Shown here one piece after another: positions 12,642 through 23,368 of a stretch of DNA of 64,000 nucleotides (position 1 is the stretch's first letter; each line of letters opens with the position of its first letter). The notes beneath the pieces were generated by a model, which saw only the letters and a program-made list of their open reading frames with translations, did not search any database and was not told the origin of the DNA. The stretch is from Tilletia caries (lineage: Eukaryota; Basidiomycota; Exobasidiomycetes; Tilletiales; Tilletiaceae). The stretch is taken from positions 41,943 through 105,942 of the forward strand of contig JALUTQ010000022.1 of assembly GCA_032718865.1 (NCBI GenBank), in the 5' to 3' direction. Both the position numbers and the translations under genes were made by a program.

Positions 12642-13258
12642 ATGAAATCGTTCACTGCCCTCATGCTCATCGGTATGCTTACCGTCATCGGTACCGTCAA
12701 AGTCAAAGCCGATCCTGTAAGTCTTGTCCACAAGTCCCGTCTTCTCTCCCAAGTCCCACAGTCAGGCATCATAACGTTTCTGTCTTTCCTCACGCTTTGT
12801 TCCTCTGCAGAACCATGACCTACTTCGCCACTGCCAGGCGGTTGCCAATACTTGCCATAACATGGACGATTACGAGGACGCATGGATGGTACTTATTTGC
12901 CTGTGACCCATGTACAAGGCTTTTTTCAGCTGCTTTACTGACATTACGCTCTCCCATCTCGCTTCCTATTATACAGTCCTGCCTGTGCCAGAAATGGACC
13001 AAGAATGGCCAAGCCGTACGTTCCCAAGCTAAGCAGCAGCGCGTTCTTCTTGATTGTAGGAAACCGTGCCAGGGAACTGAACGAATTAGACCTTTTGGTA
13101 TCACTCTATTGCAGGACTGCGTCTCGGCCTGCAACAAGGGCGGTGCCAAAGAACAGTTCTCCGACGGATGTGAGGCCGCCTGTGCCCAAATTTTTGCGAA
13201 CCAGCACAAGAAAAACACATGCAACCCAAGGCCTAAGGGCTGCCGTTCGCCGCCCTAG
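12642..13258 (+). CDS. Small cysteine-rich secreted protein (111 aa, four exons)
   Basis: Exons are 12642-12716, 12811-12888, 12977-13015 and 13115-13258. All three introns sit between codons with GTAAGT/GTACTT/GTACGT donors and CAG acceptors. The product starts MKSFTALMLIGMLTVIGTV, a clear signal peptide, with likely cleavage near the Ala at residue 23. The mature part of about 88 residues has ten cysteines, including CLC and two helical-looking CxxxC spacings (DCVSACN and GCEAAC). It is rich in Lys, Asn and Gln and ends RSPP. No enzyme motif is seen. Size, signal peptide and even Cys number fit a disulphide-stabilised secreted or effector-type protein, which is inference. Each exon is too short to show as a long ORF, so ORF-based annotation would miss it. 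Confidence 0.72.
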
Positions 13259-13886
13259 CCCGTCGATCACAATTCGCAGCAAGGATCAGTACCCAGGCTC
13301 TGCCAGGCGTCGCCTCCGTCCCGATCACACTCTTCCACTTGCAGAGGGGTACATCCTTGCACTATGAACCGTTTCAAACATTCTCACCCACCCCGCCAAC
13401 TTCTCCATCCACCTTTTTCCCTTCATTCCTTTTGGCCCCTCTTTGCTCTACTTCGTCTGGCTGCTAGGCTTGACGGTCCGGTTCCCTTGACCGAGCGAGC
13501 ATCAATCCATGTGACTTCGTTTTTCGTACAGATATCCCATCCTTCACGAAACACACCAGAGAAAGAACGTCCTCGAGCCTTGTCTGCCTTGCCCTGATCA
13601 AAACCAGTCAAACAGGACGAAGCATGAAGTAGGTCCGGTTTTTCTCGATCTTGAGCATGATTAAGTTCGTCTTCCTATTCGGTTGACATTTGCCGAGAGA
13701 CGAAAGACGAAAGACGAGAGAATAAAGGGGGGCTAAATTAGAAGACTGGACTCTGGAACAGTACAATATGGAAGAAATTGGAGATCGGGCATGAGCAGTC
13801 GAAAGTGCGCGACCGAGTCAGACATAAAGCAGGCGTGGGTGCTCCGATGAGATGACTGGTGGTAAGGCTTTCCTTCGCATTGCCGA
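13259..13886. other. Convergent intergenic region
   Basis: Lies between the stop codons of the secreted-protein gene (+) and the GH45 gene (-), so it must hold both 3' ends. It contains GAATAAAGG near 13722 and pyrimidine-rich stretches near 13380-13450. No coding signal is seen. Confidence 0.5.
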
Positions 13887-15086
13887 TCACTGAGGTGCTT
13901 CAGAGTAGTTGCCGTCGTCATAGCGAATCGTGCCAGTGTTGTCGGTAAGGATCTTGGGGCACTTGACGCGGCACATGGAAGAAATCGTCGGGTTAAGTCC
14001 GTACGGGTGGTCCGGAGGGATGAGCCAGTCGAAGCGCTGTGTGAAGCCAGCAGATGGTTCCGTGAGGGTCAACACACCCGTACCATATAGAGGAAGCGAC
14101 TGGGCTTGGATGTCTCGATATGGAACGTACCCATTGGCAGCCAGGCTGGAGCTCAGCTGGAAGCTGGCCGCAGCTGTCCCTGTTCATGATGCCACCAAAC
14201 CGACGACCCCAACCATCGGCAGGACTACCCCACTGCGAAGGGCACGTGTTCAGCTCGCCCACTCCAGCTGCGTCAAGAAAGTATCACAATTGTTGTCAGC
14301 ATCATGACATTGAGTTGTTGAGTATCCTGAACTTACCGCCGGGCGTCTGGATGTCGATCTGCCTGTGGTCGCCCATATCGCCGGAGTTGATGGCCTGAAA
14401 GACAAGCGTCTTGCCGGGAAGCTCTTGGAACTGCATCGAGTAGCATGCACCGAAGAAGGAGTCCTCTCCCAACGCAATGGGACGAGCTCCGACCGCATAA
14501 GACAGCATCGGATTTGACGACGATACGAAGGGCTGCTGGCTGTTGCACTGTTTACCAACAACAGAGATATCTTAGCATGCTGGCTGGGTACGAGTTCATT
14601 TGGAGGAACACTCACAGCAAAGGCGCTTCCTCCCTCGGAACCGCTCGTGGTCATCGGGTCTTCCAGACGCGTCAAGCCGTCCTTGGCACACGAGTGCGCC
14701 GGACGTACGACGACATTTTTCCCCGGCCATGCTGCACCGACTTTGCAGCAGTCCCCTGTGGACCAAAAGCACATCGCCGTGAGTACCGGAGAGGAGCTTC
14801 GTCAGCTTGGACATAGAGACATACTCACAGTACTGCGTGGCCTGTCCGCCAGTCTGCAAGGTTTGCACGAGCAGAATTGTTTTGCAATGAGCAATAGAAA
14901 CATCAATGCCGCGAGGCCAAAAACATCACTCACAACTTCGCAGTGCTGACCGTCTGGAGACTGGCGGCGGTTGTATTCATCAATCTGACGTTGTGTGCTT
15001 GACGACGAAGGAACGTGCAGACCATCGGCGCCGAGGAGAAGAACGCTTGCGAACAGTATGAAGAAGGGATGTCCGAGAAGTCGCAT
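13887..15086 (-). CDS. Secreted GH45 endo-beta-1,4-glucanase
   Basis: Six exons: 15086-14934, 14853-14829, 14755-14616, 14547-14337, 14267-14131 and 14036-13887. All junctions are GT-AG and in frame, giving 271 residues. Residues 1-23 (MRLLGHPFFILFASVLLLGADG) are a signal peptide. Joining exons 2 and 3 creates QYWDCCK, the GH45 signature with the nucleophile-side Asp. Further GH45 features follow in order: a Cys-rich CNSQQPF stretch, GACYSMQF, GKTLVFQAINSGDMGDHRQIDI with the second catalytic Asp region, PGGGVG-type GAGVGELNTC, PGCQW and RFDWLI. The catalytic domain is complete with no cellulose-binding module; a short Ser/Gln-rich linker (about 26-45) follows the signal peptide. The enzyme would cut internal bonds of cellulose or related glucans outside the cell. 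Confidence 0.88.
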
Positions 15087-16027
15087 CGTGAGTTTCTAGA
15101 ATGTTGGAACCGTAGTGAGAATGGGAAGAATAGAAGTGGAAGGGAGTGTGAATAGTAAGAGACGAAAGGTTAGGATGAAGGACAGAATCGTTAGCTCTGT
15201 CAACAGCTCTTCTTTTATACCTTTGTCTACCTGCCACGTCTGGGCTAGCTCTACGCAGCATCTTGGACTCGCTGGCGAGCCGAAGGCGTGTTTGTTCCAG
15301 AAACGGGAGAACGTGCTGGCTTCCTTCGGTAAGACAAGCTTACCAGCGCACGGTCATAGGCTTTTTGTACCGCTGTGAGCAAAAGTGTGTGTACGACAGG
15401 ATGGTTAGATGAGGAGTACCGGTGATTGGTCGTCTCCTCGACAGCAGGTGGGAAAAAGATTGCCACCCACGAAGAAGCTGGCGATACGCACACGTTCTGA
15501 GAACGTCGAGAGCACGTAGGGGTTGCGTCAAAACGGAAGGGAGGAAGTCAGACTGTCAGAAAGAAGAGGACAAGATAAATCAGCCACGCAGAGGTTCCAG
15601 CAAGAGTCGAGACATCCAGACGAGATGCTGGCAAAGGCTGGTCCAAAAGCGTCGGAACGATCAAATGGATTCCCACATACGTATGTTTCCAGCTAGAGCA
15701 TATCCCGTGCCGATCAGAGGAGCCGATCAGAGGACATTCAGTTAAGTCGGCATTGGCCAGCACTTGACCAGCACGAGCTCAGGAACGGAGAGAAATCGCG
15801 TATCTGGTTACTGGTAGTGGTACCGACCAATGTGAGCCTGAAGCTCTTGTGCCTGGGAACTGAGATGGGCGAGGCAATACCGAAGATTTCCACCAGGACT
15901 TCATGGTGCCATCATATCCGTGAGCCACGGAAAAAGCACATAATCGCATGATCCTACAGAGGCTGGTCACAGAGCGCCAGCGAGTCAGCATCAGAGCTAT
16001 GAGGTCCTGACGAAATGGGTACAAAAC
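15087..16027. other. Upstream region of GH45 gene and unassigned sequence
   Basis: The first ~150 bases are the GH45 leader; TTTTATACC at about 15213 lies on + and gives no TATA box on the minus strand. Beyond that I see no gene, RNA or repeat up to the B terminus at 16028. Confidence 0.4.
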
Positions 16028-16656
16028 GCCTTTCTCGCTCGCTGTGGTATCGTCTGTCTGTATGTAATGGAATGTAATTGTCAGCGTCAGCGTGTCAGCA
16101 CTTCCTTACGCCTCTAACGAGACGCGTGTGTGGGTTTTGAGCGGAGTTGCTCCGCTCGAACGCTGCAACCGAGCCCGTGCGGCTCCCATCTGCGAAACGC
16201 TACCGCTCCGGGAGGTCTGTCGCATTGCGCAAACCCACTAGCAGAGCCTCGAGAGTGGAGGCCTGCCGCCTTGGCGTCCGATTCACCTGCTCAAACCTGG
16301 TTGAGGCCAACATGGGACCAGAACAGGGAGTAAGAGGCACGAATGATCAATGAACTGCTGACTGGCAAATGAAAATGGGGGAAGGCATTTAGCTAACTGC
16401 ATTGGAGGGCAGGAAACGTCAGCGACAGATCAATGGGAGAAGGAAGGGGGGGGGGGGGGGGGGTTGGAACGATCAGCGGAGTAATGTGTTCAGAAATAAG
16501 ACAGGGCAGCTGGCGGCTGATGTTGAGTGGCCGAGAGTCGTTATCATCTGGAGGAAGTGAATGGTGGTGTGATTGTCCAGAGTCAAGATCCATGAGTATC
16601 GAAACTCTCCGGCAGAAAATGGTCCGTATTAGTCAGCAATTGGTGCCACACACATG

Positions 16657-18400
16657 TCAACCGTAAAACAAGTGCGTTGCGTCAACATCGCCAAACAGCT
16701 CCGCGTGTCGGACATAGCTGTCCCGTATGTACACCAGGTACGCGTCCGATTCCCAGCCACCCCTAATTCGAATGTCGTCTAGGGGCTTCTCCGCACTGAA
16801 GAAGAAGGTGGCACCCCCGATCCGGAAGCAATGGCCTGTCACACGCTCGCGACCTGCGGCGTGCAGCCAGGCGTTGACGGTCTTGGTGAAGTGGCTGTCC
16901 GTGAGCTCCCGGCGTTGTCCTGTGGCGGTGATGTACGAAAAGGCGCCAGTCTTCGTGGCGTCTTCGTTAGGTCGCGGCGCATTGGAAGCCTGGTGTTGGT
17001 GAAATGCGGCCACTGGGCATAGCTCGGGCATTTTCCGCTGTTGGGCGACAATTCGATCAAAACCTGCGGACCCATGTACCTTTTCCGACGGGAGCTTCAA
17101 CACCACCGACGCAATATTTCTCGCCCCCCGTGAGGCCACAAAACTGAAATCCGACCACCGTGCTCGCTCGGACGTGTCTGCGTTCAGGGTCCGAACTGAG
17201 ATCTCGCCCGGTCGGTACATAGCGAAGAGCGCAAACAGGGCCGCTGCCCAAATCGCACAATGGCCCGGCGTCGAGAGGTCCGCGTGCTCACGCATAGCCT
17301 GAAGATCAGGAAGGCGGACGGGGCGGCGTTTCTCCAGGGCGGGGAGCGCCGTCAACTTGGCCGATCGTCGGAGAAGCCTTGTGGCGGAAGCGTCAAGTGC
17401 CCATGGCATCTTCTGAACACGATGCCAGTGCATGAGTGCGTATGTTCGCTGTTGTGACGTGCTCGCCCGTCTCTTGTCTTGGTCGTGCGTCAGAAAACAC
17501 GAAAGGATGTTGGTGCCAACAGGAAACTGGTAATGGTGCGGCAACCCGATCTCTTCGCACCAGCGCAAGTACTGGACGACCACCTGACCATAGGTGATTC
17601 GTGTCGATGTCTTGACCGATTGGGCGAGGGGTGCCGACAAACTGATTGCCAATGCCACGTCTGAAGTCCCATGCGCAGAATTGATCAGGTGGTAAGCCGG
17701 TCACCGGTGTCATGCGCAAGACTACGTCTTCTTTGGGTCGGATACTCATGGCGAATGTCGTGGCCATGTCACACGTGGGTTTGTTTGATGGTGACAGGGA
17801 CTCCCACGTCCAAGCTGGCTCAATATTGCCAACCGGGCGCAAAGATCCTCTGGAAGTTGCATTGATAGGCTGATTCCCTCGCGTGCTCCTCTGAGCAGCT
17901 CTGCTCGCCGAAGATGAAGCTGCTGATGCTGACGCAGAAGCCTGTCGAGGCTGCTCGCTAACGCGAGGATAGGGGTGGTGTGTCGACTGGTGAGAAGAGG
18001 GACGATTTCGATTGGCGAGAAATGACCGGCCAAGTCGGCGGGGTGCTTTGACGTCGCCGGTGGTGGGGCCAATGGTGGAGGGGAGCAAGGAGGCGGGCTG
18101 CGTCCTCACCGCTGGGGAAAGGCGGGACGACAGTTTGGAGAGTCCCAGACGACGCGGCGGACGAGACCGAAGGGAAACGGTGGCCGATGAGGAGGACTAA
18201 GAGGCGGGGTGTGATGTTGATGGTCTGCAAATGACCTCGGTAGCGGAGGCCAAAGACGATGCATGTAACTCATCGGACGATGATTCCAATGAGCCCGTGC
18301 TGGTGAGGAAAACAGGGAAAACCGGGAGGGCTCGACTCGCTTCAGTGTTAGGCTCTTGTCGCGCGGAGTCGACGGCGCGGCAAGAGAACCTGGTCCTCAT
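16657..18400 (-). pseudogene. Tyrosine recombinase of unit B copy 1
   Basis: Start codon ATG at 18400 overlaps the RNase H stop (ATGA), as in copy 2. The Ser/Arg-rich N-terminal part is broken: the first frame stops at 18197, a second frame covers about 18109-17690, and the catalytic part lies in 17658-16657. The catalytic part is a phage-integrase-type tyrosine recombinase. It has MYRPGE with the first Arg, SEKVHGSAGFDRI, GHCFRIGG giving His-x-x-Arg, GGWESDAYLVYI with Trp, and the Tyr in DSY. Such enzymes insert DIRS-type retroelement circles without target-site duplication. The catalytic half is intact; the N-terminal half is not. Confidence 0.82.
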
Positions 18401-19245
18401 TTGGAGGCGGCCGGCCTTGCGGTAACGTATTCCCAAGGCTCGGCCAGGTGGAGGAGGAGAGGAGCGAACGCCGTAGCGTCACCCCGAGATGGCGCATCGG
18501 CGATGTTGTCGGCCGATGCCACGTAGACGATGGACATGATGATGTTCGCACCCATTGCGCGCATGGCTGCATCGTTCAAGCATGAGTTGGTGAGCTTGGA
18601 TCGAGACCGTCCCTTCCTCGCCGCGAAGACAACACCCAAGTTGTCGACGTGGAAGGTAACGACACTATCTCTCACACCGAGTTGTATCACCGCCTGAAGA
18701 GCCAAATGCAACGCCCACATTTCCATGACCCCAATATCGACACCGACAGTCCGCGCGTGCTCTGGCAACGCCCAAAATTGGGCCCGTCTGCCCACGACTA
18801 TACCGCAACCTGCGTTTGACGCATCGGAGTAGATTTCGAGTGACGAGTTGGTTGCGGGAAGGGAAAAGGAAGCACTGAGGTCCGACATGCGCAGGAAGCG
18901 TGCCCAGTCCTTGAGCTCGATCAAGACGTCGCGGGGAAGATGAAGGCGGTGTCCTCTTCGCTCGGGATGGAAGCGATTGCGATGGGCATAAAGGGCGTTG
19001 AGATTCGACCTTCGCTCGGAGAAGATGACGCATATATGGACGAGCGAGCCAATGACGCTGGAGATGTCCTTGTAGTCGTAGGTGAACGAGACTTGCTCGG
19101 GAGGGGTCTGACGCAGAAGATGGTGGATCTTGGCCAGATATTTGTCCCGCTTGTGGGGAGTGAGCTCGACGCTATGACGGTCTAGATCCCATTGAAATCC
19201 GAGTAGCTCAAACTGGCGTGACCAGCCAAAGCGCTTCGTCGGGTG
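18397..19245 (-). pseudogene. RT C-terminus and RNase H of unit B copy 1, fused to kinase
   Basis: In one frame with the kinase upstream. It starts at HPTKRFGWSRQFELLGFQWDL, the post-catalytic thumb region of DIRS-type RT; the FADD catalytic part is missing. RNase H follows, with IYSDAS (first Asp), DIGVMEMWAL (Glu), FHVDNLGV (Asp) and ADAPSRGD (Asp). Compared by eye with copy 2 there are about 45 differences in 245 residues, far more than in the flanking kinase or recombinase. The kinase-RNase H fusion looks like a deletion product of the longer structure seen in copy 2. Confidence 0.78.
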
Positions 19246-21313
19246 TAGTGTTTGTCGATCGGTCCGAAACAGAATCTTCGGAGCGCGATAGCTGAGCGAA
19301 CAAAACACGCGCCGGCTCGAAGGATTCGTCAAGTCTTCGCTGACATCGAAGTCCGCAATCTTGATTTGATGGTTCTGTCCTACAAGAACATTGTCCGGCT
19401 TGAGGTCGCCGTGGTGGATTTCCTTCCGATGTAGATACGCGAGTCCGGAAGCAAGTTCCTTCACGTAGTACTTGATGGGCCCAATCGTCGGCCTTCTATT
19501 GTGGTCATAGATGAGAGCCCGCAGGTTGGTGGGTATGTAGTCCATGACGAGCCATAGCTCGGCGTGGTGCCGTCCACTGGATTCCATGTAGACGACGCGA
19601 GCAGACTCATGACGTTTAACGACCGCTGATTCGCCATGAAGACAACCTCCCGGGCGGCAGAGTTGTAAGGTCTGCCGGATGGTTGGCATCTGGTGATCTT
19701 GATGGCGTCGTCTCTTCAGTTGAGAGAATCGATAGCGTGTTCGACCACACCGTGGACACCGCGGCCGAGATCGGTTCCCGTGAAATTGTAACGGCCGTTC
19801 CCCTTCCGCCACAATTCCTCCATCCAGGTCTCATTGGACGGACCCCTCTGTGACCGGAGCGTCACGAGATCACGTTCCGTTCTCTCAAGAATACCCCGCA
19901 AATTGCCCACCTGTCTCCCAAGCTGCCCCTTGACGACACATGTGGCGTTTGATTCCACCCGAAGCCGATCCAACTCGTGGTGACCTGCAAAGGTTTGATT
20001 CGAGTATGTCCGCAACTTTTGCACCTCGTCCTCCAGTCCGTTGGCCATCTTCCGCTGTCGATCAACCTCGTCCTTCGCTGCCTTCAAGGAAGCCTCAAGT
20101 TCCGGATTTTTCGTCGCATATGATTGGAGCTGATTGTTTGTTTGTTCGAGGATAAATTCGTGGTTGTCACGATCGTCAATAGCGGCGTCCCGTTCCTCCT
20201 CCAGGCGCTCGTTCTCGGCCTTGGCTTCCTCCAACAGCCTCTCGAGCTCTTCAATCCGGTCGGAGTCCGATTTGCGAACTTGAGATCCAGTGGGCGGCTG
20301 CGCCTGTTTCGTCTCCGTGTCGATGTCCATCGCATCGGAGCTCCTGGCAGCGTGATTGAGCTGCGCCAACGACGACCGCAGCTGGGCGAGTTCCTGCTTT
20401 TTGTTCCCGGAGGTTCCCCTCCAGCGCCGCATTCTTGTTGAGGGCTGCGACGAGGATTTCCTCTCGCTCCGCCAAATCCTTACTCCGCGCTGCTTGCACC
20501 TCCTTCGTGGCGGATTCCGCCACGTCCAAGCTTTTCTGGAGCTCGGCCACCGCAACATCCGATTCCATCCGTTCTTGAGCTGCTTTGGTTCGTACTTGAT
20601 GCAAATCCTCAGCAGCGCGGCGCTTCGAGTTCTGCAGCTGAACCTGAGAGTCGAGGAGCTGTCGTTGCAGCCCATCCAACGTGGATCGCAGCTCCACGAC
20701 CGTGCCTTGAGATCTCTTGAGGTCCTCCTCCCTTCGAGCAGCTTCGGCCTGCAGCGTTTCCGAATGTTGGACGGCGGCTGCGAGCTGCACTTCACGTTCC
20801 CGACCTTGTTCGGTAGCATCTTGAAGACCTAGTCGGAGAACGCGGACCTCGTTCTCAAACTTGTCGATCTTCGAAAGGACAGGGAGGACCGCTTTGGATA
20901 AGGGCAGCCGGATCCTCCCGTACACGATCGCTTCTGGATCCACCAGGACTTGATCGTCGTAGTCCTCGCTCTCCTCCCGCAGATGCCGATAAAGCACAGC
21001 AGCTTGACACGGTACCAGGAAGGGAGCGATATGTTGAATGGTGGCTTCGTCCGCGTTTTTGACGAAGAAGATACTGGCGCGTAAGTTGAAGAAATTTGAA
21101 CTCCATAGCGGGTCCTAAAGGACCTGTGCCTCGTTCTTCAGCGCCATCCTTAGGCGGTGGTTCCAGGAGGAAGACTTGAGCGGCTTGGCTGCCTGGACTT
21201 TGGTCGGTCCCGAACAAATACGAATCGACATCGAAGTCGTCGTAAACCGCCTCCGTTGGCCATCGCTCGCGGAATGAAATGGCCTGCAGTTTCTTGACCT
21301 GTGCCTCGTGCAT
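19246..21313 (-). pseudogene. Coiled-coil/protein kinase gene, unit B copy 1 (broken)
   Basis: Nearly identical to the ORF at 28075. It carries a one-base A-run change near 21057 (frame lost after YLLRQ), a second slip near 20400, and a TGA near 19717 where copy 2 has CGA. Between these breaks the coiled coil and the kinase motifs can be followed in separate frames. At the coil-kinase junction copy 1 lacks one T that copy 2 has (about 19812), so here the glycine-rich loop (GRGVHGVV) is in frame with the coil. The kinase C-terminal part reads on into RNase H. See 28075 for domains. Confidence 0.8.
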
Positions 21314-22538
21314 GATGGAAAAGCTGCTGTGATGTGACGATCAGGAGTAAATGGTGGTGAAAATGTGGATGGGTGTTGGTGGCGGGTCATAGAAAGGCAG
21401 AATGAGGCCTACTCTCGAGAAAACCATGAGAAGGGAAAAAGAGCGCAACAGACTGCATGTTATGTGACTAAAAGTTACATAACTGAGCCAAGGGTCCATG
21501 CATCATGCAAGATCTACGTATGTCACGTGCATGACACACAGCTTCGCACGGACTACCACAAGAGAAACACTGCTGACATTCACATGACATGTAGCATACA
21601 TAGGTTCAAACTACGTGTCATGCACATGACACGTAATAAAGAGCTCCAACAGATGTTAGCGTGTATCTACTTGACATTCACATGTCATGCAGCATTATGA
21701 TCCCACTCCGCCGAACAGAGAGCTATGTGTATCATGGCAATGACATTTAGTACATCTATATTCTATGGGGCATCACTATCCAACCGCTGTCCATATGATT
21801 GCATGTGGCTGTCATCATACCACATTACTTTCCGGCATGTCCCCATCTTCCGGTCCATGATTGATGCAGGATAGACGAACCTCCTTCTTTCCCAACGTTA
21901 GCCCATGGATTCGTCCGTTCACCCCACGGAAAGTGGACTCCGTTTGCCCAGTATCCAGATCCTACTTACCCAAAATTTTGCCACAAACCACCCCGTCAAA
22001 AGGTCCGTTCCCCCGCTTCCAAAAATAAAAAGTCATGGCTAATCCTGAAAATTAAAGAACGGTTATGATTACAAACGTTGTCGTTTGTGGCTTCCATCTT
22101 GTATACCCTTTACAAAACTGGGACTGCAAGAATACAAAAGAGGCACTGAGGCTGCCACTGAGGACGGGCAGCGCCACGCTCGTTCCGTTCTGAGGATTTC
22201 GGTCCTCTTTTAAGACTTGGGGAGGTAAATTGTTGTTTTTCCTTGGTTAAACCGAAGGGGGAACGGAGCAAAAAGGTGGGCGAGAGGACCAAATCATACG
22301 GGTGGATGACGGGGGAACGGAGGAAAGAATTGGACAAAGCGTCTGAAAATAATGGTTCAGAGGGCCAGAGATTTATGAGTAGACGGGCCAATCTATAAGT
22401 GAACGGACCAGTGCGTTGGACGTTTGTACATTTCGCATGATTGATACCAGCACTTCCACCCAAATCAGCCGGGAAAAAAAAGGGGTATTCACAGTGATAT
22501 GCTCTATGATCCAAGATATCTTCCACAGATCTCGTCAT
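21314..22538 (-). repeat. 5' leader of unit B, copy 1 arm
   Basis: Mirror of 26839-28074 with near-perfect identity, forming the arms of a large inverted repeat with a 4.3-kb centre. It contains several short ATGACA/TGTCAT dyads (about 21510-21690) and AT-rich sequence, with no coding frame of note. See the copy 2 arm for details. Confidence 0.85.
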
Positions 22539-22751
22539 CGTGCGCAACGTGCTTGCCAAGATCTGGGAACCGCGCCGGGACGGTGAGCTGGACTTCAACG
22601 TCGGCAAAATTGACGTCAATATCTTGCGTCTGACGGAAGAGGCCGCCTCGGTTCCACAAGGCCGCGCCGACGATCACTCAAACGACGGCAAGAACCTCGT
22701 CACCTTCATTCTTAGTCACAGGGGTACTAAGTACGCGCCGAGTTTGCTCTA
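22539..22751 (+). pseudogene. Host gene 3' fragment of unknown function
   Basis: Starts directly at the border of unit B copy 1. One frame reads RNVLAKIWEPRRDGELDF ... LVTFILSHRGTK and stops at 22751. The composition looks like a real protein end, but no start and no known motif are present, so it is probably a gene tail cut by the B insertion or duplication. No function can be named. Confidence 0.35.
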
Positions 22752-22990
22752 ATCAATCTCGCCCAGTTCTTGCGCAATCTCTCTCACACCTTCACACGCG
22801 TGATCAGGAAGACTGCAGCTATCATTTCTATCGATCCTAAATAAAAAATGACATAGGTTCCCCTTGCATCGGACACCATGGTCGTGGTCGGGCGGAGGAA
22901 GTGATCGGAGATGTCCAAGGCTACTTAGTAAGGAAGATTGCATCTCTTAGACATGATTGCCAATACAGAAAGATGAATGAGGATGTAGCT
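22700..22990. repeat. Third copy of the 48.4-49.0 kb repeat unit
   Basis: Shares long stretches with both units of the tandem repeat at 48368-49036. These include the GTTCAGGAAGACTGTATC-like block (here GATCAGGAAGACTGCAGC), AAATAAAAAATGACATAGG, CATGGTCGTGGTCGGGC and CTACT(T)AGTAAGG. It lies just outside the 5' end of unit B copy 1, whereas the tandem pair lies just outside the 3' end of copy 2. Confidence 0.75.
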
Positions 22991-23368
22991 CACTTTAAAT
23001 GAACGGTCTTGTTGAATACGGAAGGCAAACGGATATTCATGCATTCATGTTTGCAATCTGGGTACAGAATACGAAACAGAATGGTTATGGAGGATTACGA
23101 TCTGAGAGAAGGGTCAGGAAGGCGAAATGGAGACAAGTGTAGCTGGGCCGAGGGAAACTGGATGCGGTTGAACGCGAGTATGAAGATAGAACATACGATG
23201 TGCGGGAACGAAAGCTTTGTAACTGGGAAGTGGAGTCGAAGTCGAACAAGAGAGAAAACGGACTCTGCGGTTGAGCGCGGGTGCTGAAAGGGTGTGTAAC
23301 GAAGACTTGTGAAGTTGGAATCGGATTCGAAACGGGCTGGCCACATGAGGGGTGGTATGAGGAGATCA

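Larger units (their letters stand above)
16028..22538 (-). mobile_element. Unit B copy 1: coiled-coil/kinase gene joined to DIRS-like element
   Basis: Inverted relative to copy 2 (26839-48094). The 3' end is GAGCGAGAAAGGC, shared with copy 2 and with the isolated fragment at 59434-59585. The 5' end is TGACGAGATCTGTGG, shared only with copy 2. Order along the minus strand: 1.2-kb leader, coiled-coil/kinase gene, RT C-terminus and RNase H, tyrosine recombinase, 3' noncoding tail. Relative to copy 2 this copy lacks everything from the kinase C-terminus to the RT C-terminus, so kinase and RNase H lie in one ORF (junction near 19245). The tail contains an 18-base G run (16446-16463) absent from copy 2 and a GAGCGGA/TCCGCTC stem. 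Confidence 0.82.
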
